In this document: in pieces, positions 36,207 through 45,811 of the stretch
How the letters are laid out: each line of letters starts with the position of its first letter
How positions within the stretch are numbered: position 1 is the first letter of the stretch
Origin: Salegentibacter sp.
GTDB taxonomy: Bacteria > Bacteroidota > Bacteroidia > Flavobacteriales > Flavobacteriaceae
Length of the DNA stretch: 64,000 nucleotides
Reading direction: 5' to 3'
NCBI GenBank assembly: GCA_017795085.1
Contig: CP051246.1
Coordinates: 2,358,514 to 2,422,513, forward strand
Translations under genes and position numbers: made by a program
The notes under the pieces: generated by a model
Told to the model about the DNA's origin: nothing
Seen by the model: the letters and a program-made list of their open reading frames with translations, nothing else
Database searches by the model: none

Positions 36207-38306
36207 CTACTTATTAACCGGATCGTTTTCTGGCATTTCGGGTTGTGCGCCATTTGGAGATTCAGGCGCAGGACGTTGTTTTTCAGTAGCTGAAGTTTGG
36301 TTTTCTTCTTTTGCACTATCACTTTTTTCCTTTTCAGCTTCATCTAAACTTTGATTTTTCCGGGATTTATCAGTGATTTTCTTCTGATTTTCAAAAGGAC
36401 GTCCTCCAAAAATACGCTCCAGGTCATCTTTAAAAATTACTTCTTTGTCAAGTAATATTTCAGCAAGTTCTGTGAGCTCTTTTTCGTGTTTTGTTAATAA
36501 GTCTACCGCCCGTTGATATTGTTTTTCTACCAAGTTAGAAATTTCCTTATCTATTAATTCCGAAGTGTGTTCACTATAAGGCTTTGTGAAATTATATTCA
36601 CTTTGCCCCGAAGAATCGTAATAAGTAATATTCCCCACCCGATCGTTAAGTCCGTAGATGGTTACCATAGCCCGAGCCTGTTTGGTCACTTTCTCAAGGT
36701 CACTCAAGGCACCGGTAGAAATTTTATCAAAAATCACCTTTTCAGCGGCACGGCCACCAAGGGCAGCACACATTTCATCAAGCATTTGTTCAGGACGCAC
36801 AATAAGGCGTTCTTCCGGTAAATACCAGGCCGCCCCCAATGATTGCCCACGCGGAACAATGGTTACTTTTACCAAAGGAGCCGCGTGTTCCAACATCCAG
36901 CTTACAGTTGCGTGACCGGCTTCGTGAAAGGCAATAGCCTTCTTCTCTTCCGGGGTAATAATTTTATTCTTCTTCTCAAGCCCTCCAACAATACGATCTA
37001 CCGCATCTAGGAAATCCTGTTTTCCTACCGCCTTATTGGCTTTTCTGGCGGCAATAAGAGCAGCTTCATTACATACATTGGCAATATCGGCACCGCTGAA
37101 GCCGGGAGTTTGTTTTGCTAAAAATTCAGTATCCAGTTCATCGGCTACTTTTTTAAGCGGTTTTAGATGGACTTCAAATATTTCTTTTCGTTCCCTTAAA
37201 TCTGGGAGGTCTACATAAATTTGACGGTCAAACCTACCCGCACGCATCAGGGCTTTATCCAATACATCGGCACGATTGGTTGCAGCCAATACAATTACGT
37301 TGGTATTGGTACCAAAACCGTCCATTTCAGTAAGTAATTGGTTTAATGTATTTTCACGTTCATCATTAGAACCTGAGAAATTACTTTTTCCCCTGGCACG
37401 GCCAATAGCATCAATCTCATCAATAAAAATAATAGAAGGTGATTTTTCCTTGGCTTGTTTAAATAAATCACGAACCCGTGAAGCACCAACCCCTACAAAC
37501 ATCTCTACAAAATCGGAACCTGAAAGCGAGAAAAACGGCACTTTAGCTTCCCCGGCCACGGCTTTTGCAAGAAGGGTTTTCCCGGTTCCCGGAGGTCCTA
37601 CCAATAATGCCCCTTTTGGGATTTTTCCACCCAGCGAAGTATATTTATCAGGATGTTTTAAGAAATCTACAATTTCCTGCACTTCTTCTTTTGCACCTTC
37701 TAAACCGGCTACATCTTTAAAAGAAGTTTTTACATCGGTATTTTGGTCAAAAAGCTTGGCCTTAGATTTCCCAATATTAAAAATCTGACCTCCGGCACCA
37801 CCTCCGCCGCCGCTGCTCATTCGACGCATAATAAAAATCCAGATACCAATAATTAAAATAAAGGGCAACAGGGTTATAAAAATATCACCCCAAACATTGT
37901 TTTCGGTTTTATAGGTAACTACGGTGTCAAGGTTATTTTCTCCCCTAATTTTTTCAATATCATTTTCAAGATTTTGAAGATCTCCAAATTCAAAAACATA
38001 AGAAGGGCTATCACCTGTGCTAAAAATTTCAGACTCCTCTGATTTTTTATGAACTTCTTTTTCTTTAGCTTCATCGGTAAGGTAAACCCGAGCCTGTTTC
38101 TTATTGATAATTTCAACTTTCTCTACATCTCCATTTTTCAAAAACCGTTGAAATTCAGCAGGATTGGTTTGAGCCGGTTCGCTAAAACCATCACCGGAGA
38201 AAAAATTAAGTCCGATGAAAATAATAATTATAGCCGCATATATCCAGTAAGCACTGAATTTTGGCTTTTTAGGGTCTATATTTTTTTTGGGTTGTTGTTT
38301 CGCCAT
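36207..38306 (-). CDS. ftsH: ATP-dependent zinc metalloprotease FtsH
   Basis: 699 residues. Two membrane helices (about 20-37 and 140-160) flank a periplasmic domain; a glycine/serine-rich linker leads to the AAA domain with Walker A GPPGTGKT, Walker [10 protein letters not shown] and RAGRFDRQ; the protease site is HEAGH. The tail after about 640 is charged and low in complexity. It degrades membrane and short-lived regulatory proteins. It is 24 nt downstream of rsfS. A weak inverted repeat (36151-36189) with T6 on the far side lies just past its stop. Confidence 0.98.
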   Translation of the reverse strand: MAKQQPKKNIDPKKPKFSAYWIYAAIIIIFIGLNFFSGDGFSEPAQTNPAEFQRFLKNGDVEKVEIINKKQARVYLTDEAKEKEVHKKSEESEIFSTGDSPSYVFEFGDLQNLENDIEKIRGENNLDTVVTYKTENNVWGDIFITLLPFILIIGIWIFIMRRMSSGGGGGAGGQIFNIGKSKAKLFDQNTDVKTSFKDVAGLEGAKEEVQEIVDFLKHPDKYTSLGGKIPKGALLVGPPGTGKTLLAKAVAGEAKVPFFSLSGSDFVEMFVGVGASRVRDLFKQAKEKSPSIIFIDEIDAIGRARGKSNFSGSNDERENTLNQLLTEMDGFGTNTNVIVLAATNRADVLDKALMRAGRFDRQIYVDLPDLRERKEIFEVHLKPLKKVADELDTEFLAKQTPGFSGADIANVCNEAALIAARKANKAVGKQDFLDAVDRIVGGLEKKNKIITPEEKKAIAFHEAGHATVSWMLEHAAPLVKVTIVPRGQSLGAAWYLPEERLIVRPEQMLDEMCAALGGRAAEKVIFDKISTGALSDLEKVTKQARAMVTIYGLNDRVGNITYYDSSGQSEYNFTKPYSEHTSELIDKEISNLVEKQYQRAVDLLTKHEKELTELAEILLDKEVIFKDDLERIFGGRPFENQKKITDKSRKNQSLDEAEKEKSDSAKEENQTSATEKQRPAPESPNGAQPEMPENDPVNK

Positions 38307-38330
38307 TCCGCGTAGGTCTTGAATTTAAAT

Positions 38331-38702
38331 TTAGTAATTCGTCTCGATTGAGGTGATTTTTGCATCTCCCCAAAGACTTTCGATATCGTAAAATTCCCTG
38401 ATATGTTTTTGAAAAACGTGAACAACTACATTCACATAATCCATTAAAACCCACTCGGCGTTCTCACCGCCTTCTACGTGCCAGGGTTTATCTTTTAAGG
38501 CTTTGCTAACTGTTTTTTGAACTGAATTTACAATGGCGTTAACCTGAGTATTGGAAGTTCCGTTGCAAATAATAAAATAATCGCAAACGGTGTTTTCTAT
38601 TTGCCTAAGGTCCAGAATATCAATGTCATTTCCTTTTACTTCTTCAATTCCTTTAATGATATGTGCGATAAGTTCATCGCTGTTGGTTTCCTTTTTTGCC
38701 AT
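38331..38702 (-). CDS. rsfS: Ribosome silencing factor RsfS
   Basis: 123 residues, single RsfS/YbeB/Iojap domain: DILDLRQIENTVCDYFIICNGTSNTQVNAI, PWHVEGGENAEWVLMDYVNVVVHVF. It binds L14 and prevents subunit joining in poor conditions. Divergent from birA with an 87-nt gap. Confidence 0.96.
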   Translation of the reverse strand: MAKKETNSDELIAHIIKGIEEVKGNDIDILDLRQIENTVCDYFIICNGTSNTQVNAIVNSVQKTVSKALKDKPWHVEGGENAEWVLMDYVNVVVHVFQKHIREFYDIESLWGDAKITSIETNY

Positions 38703-38789
38703 TAATTTTATTTATTTTCGCAAAGTTATCACTTTTTAAGAGTTTACACGGGCTCTTAACACAAGATTTAACGCCTTTTATACTCCAAA

Positions 38790-39527
38790 TTGCGTATGCG
38801 TACAATCAAAGTTGATGCCATCAATTCTACCAACGATTTTGCCCGTAATCTTTACGAGGGGAATTCTAATTTTAAACCGGTTTGTGTTAGTGCCCGGGAA
38901 CAAACCGCGGGACGAGGACAACGAGGTTCTGGTTGGAATGCAATTGCAGGACAAAACCTAACTTTTAGCATTTTATATCCTAAAATTGAAGTCGCGGTAG
39001 ATCACCAATTTTTATTGAGTGCAGCAGTTTCTATTGCTGTAAAACATGCTTTGGAAATTTTTTCCATTCCAAAACTATCGGTAAAATGGCCTAACGACAT
39101 TATGTCAGGAAGCTTCAAGATTGGCGGAATTTTAATTGAAAATATCCTGAACCATAATAAAATTAATGCAACTATTATTGGCATGGGCCTCAATATTAAT
39201 CAAACTGAATTTAAACAGTTGCCCCAGGCAGCTTCATTAAAAATGATAACCGGTCGGCATTTTCAGTTAGATGAAGTTTTAAATATTATCATTCAAAAGA
39301 TCGAAAATGAGCTAAAGGCTATAAATCCTGAAAATGAAGCTCAAATTTTGGAAAATTATGCTGAAAATATGTTTCGAAGAAATAAGGTTTCTACTTTTCT
39401 ACTTCCAGATAATTCATACTTAACGGGTATAATTCGCGGAGTTACCACCAATGGGCGGTTAAACGTGGAAATTGAAAATTCGGTTTTTAAAACTTTTGAT
39501 TTAAAAGAGTTAAAATTAGTGTATTAA
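38790..39527 (+). CDS. birA: Biotin--[acetyl-CoA-carboxylase] ligase
   Basis: 245 residues, catalytic and C-terminal domains only, with no N-terminal helix-turn-helix, so it is a monofunctional ligase and not a repressor. Motifs: EQTAGRGQRGSGW (adenylate loop), LSVKWPNDIM and KIGGILIEN. It attaches biotin to BCCP. Divergent from rsfS. Confidence 0.95.
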   Translation: MRMRTIKVDAINSTNDFARNLYEGNSNFKPVCVSAREQTAGRGQRGSGWNAIAGQNLTFSILYPKIEVAVDHQFLLSAAVSIAVKHALEIFSIPKLSVKWPNDIMSGSFKIGGILIENILNHNKINATIIGMGLNINQTEFKQLPQAASLKMITGRHFQLDEVLNIIIQKIENELKAINPENEAQILENYAENMFRRNKVSTFLLPDNSYLTGIIRGVTTNGRLNVEIENSVFKTFDLKELKLVY

Positions 39528-39629
39528 ATCAACAACCTCGGGGCAAGCCCACGAGATATGTATCGGAAAAACTTGTCTCGATCGAGACAGGTCTCGGGGT
39601 ATTAAATTAAACCCACTGGTGGAAATAAA
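39528..39629 (+). repeat. ~100-bp structured intergenic repeat, family B, copy 2
   Basis: Begins at the base after the birA stop (ATCAACAACCTCGGGGCAAG), with core CTTGTCTCGATCGAGACAGG. Compared with copy 1 the core palindrome keeps its pairing through an A:T to G:C exchange. A 5-nt insertion precedes CCCACTGGTGG. Confidence 0.85.
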
Positions 39630-39690
39630 GTACAGGAAAGAAATTAGAAATGCGAAATCGAAGTTATTTCTAAAATGCTACTATAATAAA

Positions 39691-39721
39691 AACCTACAAG
39701 GTTCTGGAAACCCTGCAGGTT
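39691..39721. repeat. Palindromic intergenic repeat, family A, divergent copy 3
   Basis: AACCTACAAGGTT and CCCTGCAGGTT arms around CTGGAAA, imperfect relative to copies 1 and 2, lying 18 nt past the metF stop. May help to end the convergent birA and metF transcripts. Confidence 0.6.
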
Positions 39722-39738
39722 AAGTTATACTTATTTTC

Positions 39739-40695
39739 TTAAAATACCGCCTTGGCTATCTTTTGAATGTTAGAGCTTTTCCCCATTGAGTAATAATGCA
39801 ATACCGGAGCACCGGCTTCTTTTAACTCTTTAGATTGTTGAATTGCCCATTCAATACCAACCTTTCTAACTTCTTTATTATCCTTACAGGCTTCAACACT
39901 CTTTATTAACTCTTCAGGCAAGTCTATGCTAAACACTTGCGGCAACAATTGAAGATGCTTTTTAACAGCAATAGGTTTTATTCCGGGAATTATAGGCACA
40001 TTTATCCCTTCTTCCCGTGCTTTTTTCACAAACTCAAAATAAGCTTTATTATTAAAAAACATTTGTGTAACCACATAATCTGCACCAGCATCAATCTTTG
40101 TTTTTAATCGTTTTAAATCGGTTTGCAGAGATGGCGCTTCCAAATGTTTTTCCGGGTAACCTGCCACCCCTATACAAAAATTGGCGTTGTTGTCTGATTC
40201 TATAACTTCATTCAGATATTTACCTGACCCCACATCTTTAATTTGACTCACTAAATCGCTGGCATAACAATTTCCACCAGGGGTTGGCTGAAAATAACGT
40301 TGATCTTTCATGGCATCTCCACGCAAAGCCATTACATTTTCTATCCCAAGATAATGACAATCTACCAGCAAATATTCGGTTTCTTCACGTGTAAAGCCAC
40401 CACATAACACATGAGGGATTGTATCTACATTATATTTTTGTTTTATAGCAGCACAAATCCCAACAGTTCCAGGCCGCATACGGGTTATCTTTCGCTCCAG
40501 TAGACCGTTATCTTTTTTAACATATACATGCTCTTCCCGAGAGGTAGTTACATCTATAAAAGGTGGATTGAATTCCATTAACGGATCAATATTATTATAA
40601 AGATCCTGTATATTTCTTCCCTTTGGCGGCGGAACAATTTCAAAAGAAAATAAAGTTCGGCCTTTTGCGGCTTCAATATGTTCGGTAACTTTCAT
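39739..40695 (-). CDS. metF: Methylenetetrahydrofolate reductase
   Basis: 318 residues. FSFEIVPPPKG at the N terminus with the catalytic Glu, VLCGGFTREE, ALRGDAM and TQMFFNN. FAD-dependent reduction of 5,10-methylene- to 5-methyl-tetrahydrofolate, the methyl donor for MetH. It is 83 nt downstream of the second metH gene, so metH-metH-metF form one methyl-transfer operon. Confidence 0.97.
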   Translation of the reverse strand: MKVTEHIEAAKGRTLFSFEIVPPPKGRNIQDLYNNIDPLMEFNPPFIDVTTSREEHVYVKKDNGLLERKITRMRPGTVGICAAIKQKYNVDTIPHVLCGGFTREETEYLLVDCHYLGIENVMALRGDAMKDQRYFQPTPGGNCYASDLVSQIKDVGSGKYLNEVIESDNNANFCIGVAGYPEKHLEAPSLQTDLKRLKTKIDAGADYVVTQMFFNNKAYFEFVKKAREEGINVPIIPGIKPIAVKKHLQLLPQVFSIDLPEELIKSVEACKDNKEVRKVGIEWAIQQSKELKEAGAPVLHYYSMGKSSNIQKIAKAVF

Positions 40696-40778
40696 AAGAT
40701 TTTCCCCGGTTGCTCAATTTTTGGGGATTTTAAAAATTCTACAATATTTCTCATTTTCTCCTTTTACGGAGTATATAT

Positions 40779-43700
40779 TTAGTCTGCAATATTCGGATTT
40801 AACCATTTTTCGGCCTTTTCAAAAGAAAGACCTTTTCTCTCAGCAAAATCTTTCACCTGGTCTTCCTTTATTTTTCCCAAACCAAAATAACGCGCTTCAG
40901 GATTGGCAAAATAATATCCGCTAACGCTGGCAGCAGGCCACATTGCCAGGCTATCGGTGAGTTTTACTCCAATTCGTTCTTCTACCTTTAGCACCTCCCA
41001 AATACTGAGTTTCTCCAGATGATCGGGACAGGCTGGATAACCCGGCGCCGGCCGAATTCCTTTATAAGCTTCTTTAATCAGTTCTTCATTACTCAAACTC
41101 TCTTGTGCCACATATGCCCAATCATCTTTTCTGATTTTCTCGTGCAAATATTCAGCAAAAGCCTCTGCCAGCCTGTCGGCAAGGGCTTTTACCATTATGG
41201 AATTATAATCGTCCAGGTCTTTTTCATACTGTTCTGCAATTTCCTGGGTACCAAAACCGGTACTCACACAAAAACACCCCATATAATCCTGAATTCCGGT
41301 TTCTTTTGGGGCTATAAAATCGGCTAAGGCAAAATTGGGTTTACCACCGTGTTTTTGAAGTTGCTGTCTAAGTGTTCTAAAAACCATTTTCTTTTCTTCA
41401 CCCTCATCCTCATATTGAATTTCAATATCATCATCATTTACAGTATTGGCCGGAAATAAACCAAAAATAGCTTTTGCCTTTAATAATTTCTGATCGAGAA
41501 TTTGCTTTAAAATCTGTTGGGCATCTTCAAACAAGGATTTGGCCTGTTCTCCTACTTTTTCGTCCTCCAAAATATTGGGATAACGCCCGTGTAAATCCCA
41601 ACTCCTAAAAAATGGACTCCAATCGATATACGGAAGTAATTTTTTCAACTCAAAATCTTCTATAACCTGAACCCCGGGATTTTTAGGCTTTGTAATGGAA
41701 GTTTTCTTCCAGTCGATTTTAAATTTATTTTGCCGGGCTCTTTTTATGCTTAAAAATGATTTTACTTTCTTTCGCTTTTTAAAGTTCTTTCTGAATTTAT
41801 CGTACTCAAGCTTTAAATCGCTCATATATTTTTCCCGTGAGCGTTTATTCATTAAATCACCCACTACGGTTACCGCTCTTGAAGCATCGTTAACATGAAC
41901 TACGGCATTTTGATATTCAGGATCTATTTTTACCGCCGTATGTGCTTTAGAAGTTGTTGCTCCACCAATTAAAAGCGGAACATTAAAGTTTTGGCGCTGC
42001 ATTTCTTTAGCCAAAAACACCATTTCATCAAGGGAAGGTGTAATTAGACCACTAAGTCCAATAGCATCAACACCTTCGGCTTTTGCGGTTTCAATAATCT
42101 TATCCGGCGGTACCATCACTCCAAGATCAATTACCTCGTAATTATTACAACCCAAAACCACACTTACTATATTTTTTCCGATATCGTGAACATCACCTTT
42201 TACAGTGGCCATAAGGACTTTGCCAGCCCCCCCCGCCCCCGATGGGGGAGCCTTTCGCAATTCGCGTAAAACCTGTTCTAAAACGGCATCTAAATTTGAA
42301 AGTACTTCTTCATTTTTAAATCGAATTACCCGAAACTCCTGTTCTTCCAGCCAGGCAGTACGTTCATTATCACTCTTTTTATTCTCAGGCAATTGATGGT
42401 GCAAACCGTCAATCTCAACTATCAGTTTTTCTTTTAAACAAACAAAGTCAGCAATATAACTCCCGATTATATGTTGTCTTCTGAATTTATATCCTTCCAG
42501 TTGTTTATTGCTTAAAACATTCCAAAGTAAAGTTTCAGCTTCTGTAGGATTATTATACCTGTTATTCTCGGCAAACTCTTTCATAAGACTATACAATGCC
42601 GGATCGGCGGTACGCCAGTATTGCTCCCCCTTTGGGGGCTGGGGGGCCGGTTTACTTTCTTCAATATAAGGAAGTAAATAGGCCACCGCCTTTTTCATTA
42701 CCCTGGCTGATTTCACAACCTGGGGAAGAAACATTTTTCCGCTTCCAAATAAATCGCCCACCACGTTCATACCTACCATTAAGTTACCTTCAATTACCTC
42801 AATAGGCATTTCAGCTTCCTGGCGGGCTTGTTCCACATCTTCAATAATAAAACTATCAATTCCCTTCACCAACGCGTGAGTGATTCGGTCCTGCAGCGGA
42901 TTTTCCCTCCAGGATAAATCGGCGGTTTTGCTTTTTTTAGTCCCAACTACGGTTTCTGCAAAATTCAAAAGGCGTTCAGTAGCATCCTCACGTCTATCAA
43001 AAAGTACGTCCTCTACATGCTCCAATAGGTCTTTTGGAATTTCATCATAAACCTCCAACATCGCCGGATTTACAATTCCCATATTCATTCCGGCCTTAAT
43101 GGCATGAAATAAAAACGACGAATGCATTGCTTCCCTTACCGGGTTATTTCCGCGGAAAGAAAAAGAAACATTACTCACACCCCCACTCACGCTGCAATAC
43201 GGAAGATTTTCCTTTACCCAACGCGTACCTTCAACAAAGTCTATGGCATTGCGGCGGTGTTCGTCCATTCCCGTTCCTACAGGAAAGATATTCAAATCGA
43301 AGATGATATCTTCGGGCGGAAATTTTACTTTCTCTACCAAAATATCATAAGAACGTTTAGCAATTTCAATACGGCGCTCGTAGGTATCAGCCTGTCCAAC
43401 CTCATCAAAGGCCATTACAATTACTGCCGCGCCGTAGCGCTTAATCTTTTTGGCATGGTCTATAAATTCTTCCTCACCTTCTTTTAAACTAATAGAATTC
43501 ACCACACATTTCCCCTGCACCACTTGAAGTCCGGCTTCAATAATCTCCCATTTTGAGCTGTCTATCATTATAGGCACACGCGCAATATCGGGTTCGGCTA
43601 CAATAAGATTAAGAAATTTAACCATCGCCTCCTTCCCGTCAATAAGCCCGTCATCCATATTGATATCTATAATTTGGGCACCGCCTTCAACCTGGTCTCG

Positions 43701-43916
43701 GGCAACTTCTATGGCTTCGTCATACTTCTCATCTTTAATAAGTCGAAGAAATTTTTTAGAACCGGCAACATTGGTACGTTCCCCAACATTTACAAAATTA
43801 CTCTCCGGGGTAATTATTAATGGTTCCAGGCCAGAAAGCCTCATAGGACGAATATCCCGAGCTTTTTCCAAACCTGAATTAAGGGTTTCATTATTCTCCT
43901 GCACCGTATTTTCCAT
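40779..43916 (-). CDS. metH: Methionine synthase, folate/cobalamin/activation part, with DUF559 insertion
   Basis: 1045 residues, about 140 more than a usual split MetH. Order: pterin-binding domain (about 25-300, [11 protein letters not shown]), cobalamin cap (about 310-420), inserted DUF559 segment (about 423-563), cobalamin Rossmann domain (565-720, axial-ligand motif GDVHDIGKN) and SAM-binding activation domain (about 760-1045, [15 protein letters not shown]). The frame is open throughout and all MetH motifs are intact, so the enzyme may still work: the insertion sits in the linker between cap and Rossmann domain. It starts directly after the stop of the homocysteine-domain gene. It transfers the methyl group from methyl-folate through cobalamin to homocysteine. 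Confidence 0.96.
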   Translation of the reverse strand: MENTVQENNETLNSGLEKARDIRPMRLSGLEPLIITPESNFVNVGERTNVAGSKKFLRLIKDEKYDEAIEVARDQVEGGAQIIDINMDDGLIDGKEAMVKFLNLIVAEPDIARVPIMIDSSKWEIIEAGLQVVQGKCVVNSISLKEGEEEFIDHAKKIKRYGAAVIVMAFDEVGQADTYERRIEIAKRSYDILVEKVKFPPEDIIFDLNIFPVGTGMDEHRRNAIDFVEGTRWVKENLPYCSVSGGVSNVSFSFRGNNPVREAMHSSFLFHAIKAGMNMGIVNPAMLEVYDEIPKDLLEHVEDVLFDRREDATERLLNFAETVVGTKKSKTADLSWRENPLQDRITHALVKGIDSFIIEDVEQARQEAEMPIEVIEGNLMVGMNVVGDLFGSGKMFLPQVVKSARVMKKAVAYLLPYIEESKPAPQPPKGEQYWRTADPALYSLMKEFAENNRYNNPTEAETLLWNVLSNKQLEGYKFRRQHIIGSYIADFVCLKEKLIVEIDGLHHQLPENKKSDNERTAWLEEQEFRVIRFKNEEVLSNLDAVLEQVLRELRKAPPSGAGGAGKVLMATVKGDVHDIGKNIVSVVLGCNNYEVIDLGVMVPPDKIIETAKAEGVDAIGLSGLITPSLDEMVFLAKEMQRQNFNVPLLIGGATTSKAHTAVKIDPEYQNAVVHVNDASRAVTVVGDLMNKRSREKYMSDLKLEYDKFRKNFKKRKKVKSFLSIKRARQNKFKIDWKKTSITKPKNPGVQVIEDFELKKLLPYIDWSPFFRSWDLHGRYPNILEDEKVGEQAKSLFEDAQQILKQILDQKLLKAKAIFGLFPANTVNDDDIEIQYEDEGEEKKMVFRTLRQQLQKHGGKPNFALADFIAPKETGIQDYMGCFCVSTGFGTQEIAEQYEKDLDDYNSIMVKALADRLAEAFAEYLHEKIRKDDWAYVAQESLSNEELIKEAYKGIRPAPGYPACPDHLEKLSIWEVLKVEERIGVKLTDSLAMWPAASVSGYYFANPEARYFGLGKIKEDQVKDFAERKGLSFEKAEKWLNPNIAD
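42225..42251. repeat. Palindromic arm, left end of DUF559 element
   Basis: C8-G-C5-GAT-G5-AGC on the plus strand; its complement matches the right arm (42623-42648). Encodes the [11 protein letters not shown] segment joining the element to the cobalamin Rossmann domain. Confidence 0.85.
42623..42648. repeat. Palindromic arm, right end of DUF559 element
   Basis: GCTCCCCC-TTT-GGGGG-CT-G6-CC, inverted with respect to the left arm. Encodes PAPQPPKGE on the minus strand. Confidence 0.85.
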
Positions 43917-44936
43917 TTAGCCTAAAACTTTTTCTGATGATAACTTCGGGATAGGCCTTGGTTGATGTTTTTCAGCCAGTTCAGCTATTGCACTAATATG
44001 CTCGGGGGTGGTACCGCAACATCCGCCTAAAATATTTACCAAGCCTTTTTCCAGATACTCGGTGATTTGCGCAGCCATTTCATCAGCCGATTCGTCATAT
44101 TCGCCAAAGGCATTTGGCAAACCGGCATTAGGATAAGCTGAAACACCAAATTCACTTTTATAAGCTAAAACTTCTAAATGCGGCGTAAGTTGCTTGGCTC
44201 CCAAAGCACAATTAAAACCAACACTTAGTAAATCCATATGTGAGATGGAGATCAAAAATGCTTCTGCAGTTTGCCCCGAAAGCGTCCTGCCAGAAGCATC
44301 CGTAATTGTACCGCTTACCATTACAGGGATATCAAGGTTTTGCTCTTCCTTTATTTCGGTAATGGCAAAAAGGGCAGCTTTGGCGTTTAGAGTATCAAAA
44401 ACGGTTTCTACCAGCAGAATATCTACTCCTCCTTTAATCAGACCTAAAGCTTGTTGCCTGTAAGCCGTTTTTAGTTCATCAAACGAAATAGCCCGATATC
44501 CCGGGTCGTTCACATCGGGACTCATGCTGGCGGTTTTATTGGTAGGCCCCATGGCACCGGCAACAAAACGCGGTTTTTCCGGATTTTCGGCTGTTAATTC
44601 TTCGGCTACTTTTTTGGCAATTTTTGCTGATGAAATATTTAGTTCGTCTACCAACTCTTCCATCTTATAATCGGCCATAGCAATAGTAGTTGCCGAAAAA
44701 GTATTGGTTTCTACAATATCGGCACCGGCTTCAAAATATTTTCGGTGAATCGCAGCAATAGCTTCCGGCTGGGTGATGGAAAGCAAATCGTTATTTCCCT
44801 TTACATCTAAAGACCAATCGGTAAAACGATCGCCACGGAAATCCTCTTCAGAAAATTGATAATCCTGAAGCATGGTTCCCATTGCTCCATCGAGAATGAG
44901 TATTTTTTTTGAGAGTTGTTCTTCTAATTTCGACAT
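43917..44936 (-). CDS. metH: Methionine synthase, homocysteine-binding part
   Basis: 339 residues equal to the first domain of E. coli MetH: ILDGAMGTMLQ at the N terminus, VETNTFSATTIAMADY, GPTNKTASMSPDVNDPGYR and the zinc-binding Cys residues in FNCALG and GGCCGTTPEH. It must work together with the next gene product, whose start is immediately adjacent. Split MetH is the normal arrangement in many Bacteroidota. The SAM-I riboswitch lies upstream. Confidence 0.96.
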   Translation of the reverse strand: MSKLEEQLSKKILILDGAMGTMLQDYQFSEEDFRGDRFTDWSLDVKGNNDLLSITQPEAIAAIHRKYFEAGADIVETNTFSATTIAMADYKMEELVDELNISSAKIAKKVAEELTAENPEKPRFVAGAMGPTNKTASMSPDVNDPGYRAISFDELKTAYRQQALGLIKGGVDILLVETVFDTLNAKAALFAITEIKEEQNLDIPVMVSGTITDASGRTLSGQTAEAFLISISHMDLLSVGFNCALGAKQLTPHLEVLAYKSEFGVSAYPNAGLPNAFGEYDESADEMAAQITEYLEKGLVNILGGCCGTTPEHISAIAELAEKHQPRPIPKLSSEKVLG

Positions 44937-44985
44937 ATAATTTCAGCAAAAAACCATCATCAAAAAAGAAGCGGGAAAGCATCTT

Positions 44986-45086
44986 GTTATCTATTCCCAT
45001 ATATTGGGATAGAATGTAGCACCTTCTCCATTACAGAGGGTTGCTAAGGCTTCAATGGGTCTATTCCCTCAACCTTTCCTGATAAC
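44986..45086 (-). promoter_or_regulatory. SAM-I (S-box) riboswitch of metH
   Basis: Read on the minus strand the conserved S-box core is present in order: ATCAGGAAAGGTTGAGGGA, GACCCATTGAAGCC, TTAGCAACC and AAGGTGCTA. P1 can form between GTTATC (45086-45081) and GATAAC (44991-44986). The aptamer ends about 50 nt before the metH start. I do not see a convincing terminator, so the expression platform is undecided. Family known to repress Met genes at high SAM. Confidence 0.92.
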
Positions 45087-45112
45087 GATATTAATAAATG
45101 AACCTGAACCGA

Positions 45113-45144
45113 CAAATATCGTTTATAAGCGTCCAAATTCCAAA
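45113..45144 (-). promoter_or_regulatory. Probable promoter of metH operon
   Basis: TTTG (45144-45141), 20 nt, then GATATTTG (45120-45113), a one-mismatch -7 box, placed so that transcription starts about 20 nt before the riboswitch. Confidence 0.45.
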
Positions 45145-45162
45145 GAAATAAGACTTTTTAAA

Positions 45163-45585
45163 CTATTTTACTTTCTCATCATTTAGGCTAATACTGTATT
45201 CAATTTCGACAGCTTTTTCCAGCATTTTTGATACTGAACAATATTTTTCTATCGACAGGTCTACAGCCCTAACTACTTTGGCTGCCGTAGTATTTCCTTT
45301 TAATTTAAAATGAAGATGAATTTTCTTAAAAACGTTAGGAACGGCACCGTCTTCACGATAGCCTTCTACCTCAACTTGCAAATCATCAAGTTCTACCTTT
45401 TGCTTGCGTAAAATCATCACCACATCTATACTGCTGCAACCGGCAATAGCACGAAGTAGTAAATCCATAGGACTGGTTCCCTGTGGATCTTCAACCGATT
45501 TATTATCGAGGTGAACTACATCACCACGTTCATTTAAAGTTTCAAAATGGTAATCCTTATTTAGGCGCTTTAAGCTAATTTTCAT
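45163..45585 (-). CDS. OsmC-family protein
   Basis: 140 residues, one OsmC/Ohr-like domain: DPQGTSPMDLLLRAIAGCSSIDVVMILRKQKVELDDLQVEVEGYRED. One cysteine lies in AGCSS, where the first peroxidatic Cys is expected; the second expected position reads EKYCSVSKML, giving the pair. YhfA-like members are thiol peroxidases or thioesterases of undefined substrate. It is alone between the metH and fnr groups. Confidence 0.9.
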   Translation of the reverse strand: MKISLKRLNKDYHFETLNERGDVVHLDNKSVEDPQGTSPMDLLLRAIAGCSSIDVVMILRKQKVELDDLQVEVEGYREDGAVPNVFKKIHLHFKLKGNTTAAKVVRAVDLSIEKYCSVSKMLEKAVEIEYSISLNDEKVK

Positions 45586-45735
45586 TTATATAAAATTTAT
45601 AAACCTTTAATTTGGCTTTGTTCATACTGACTGGCAACACCACTCTTTTTAAATGCCCATTATGGGCTTTCATTGTTACAAATTTTCAGCAAATTTAGGA
45701 AAAAGCTTTTGAAAACTTATCTTTTGTATTTAAGT

Positions 45736-45769
45736 AACCCTTGAAGAGTTTAGAACTCTTCAAGGGTTT
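45736..45769. repeat. Perfect hairpin downstream of fnr operon (terminator-like; possible family A relative)
   Basis: 15-bp perfect stem AACCCTTGAAGAGTT / AACTCTTCAAGGGTT with loop TAG, then T4 on the plus strand. It lies 43 nt past the fnr stop. Confidence 0.65.
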
Positions 45770-45787
45770 TAAAAAAATCAACAACAA

Positions 45788-45809
45788 ACTTCCCCTTCGG
45801 GAGCTGGCC
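45788..45809. repeat. Possible degenerate copy of the DUF559-element arm
   Basis: ACTTCCCCTTCGGGAGCTGG resembles the right arm at 42623 and lies directly after the fnr stop. Confidence 0.35.
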
Positions 45810-45811
45810 GC

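Larger units (their letters stand above)
42225..42651 (-). mobile_element. In-frame DUF559 (Vsr-like nuclease fold) element inside metH with inverted palindromic ends
   Basis: The DNA encoding MetH residues about 423-563 is bounded by two GC-rich arms in inverted orientation: 42225-42251 and 42623-42648. Each arm has the form GCTCCCCC-n3-GGGGG followed by a G run, and each is itself a hairpin. Between them lies a DUF559 domain: [42 protein letters not shown], then [17 protein letters not shown]. The putative nuclease residues Asp490, Glu501 and Asp503 are present. The element adds to the host protein without breaking its frame. Stand-alone DUF559 proteins are common in Bacteroidota; insertion into a host enzyme is reminiscent of inteins or palindromic in-gene elements, but no splicing motifs are seen. 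Confidence 0.8.

Noticed and set aside
42225..42651. Intein in MetH
   Set aside because: No N-terminal Cys/Ser splice block, no His-Asn end, and the module is flanked by palindromes; only a nuclease-like fold is present.
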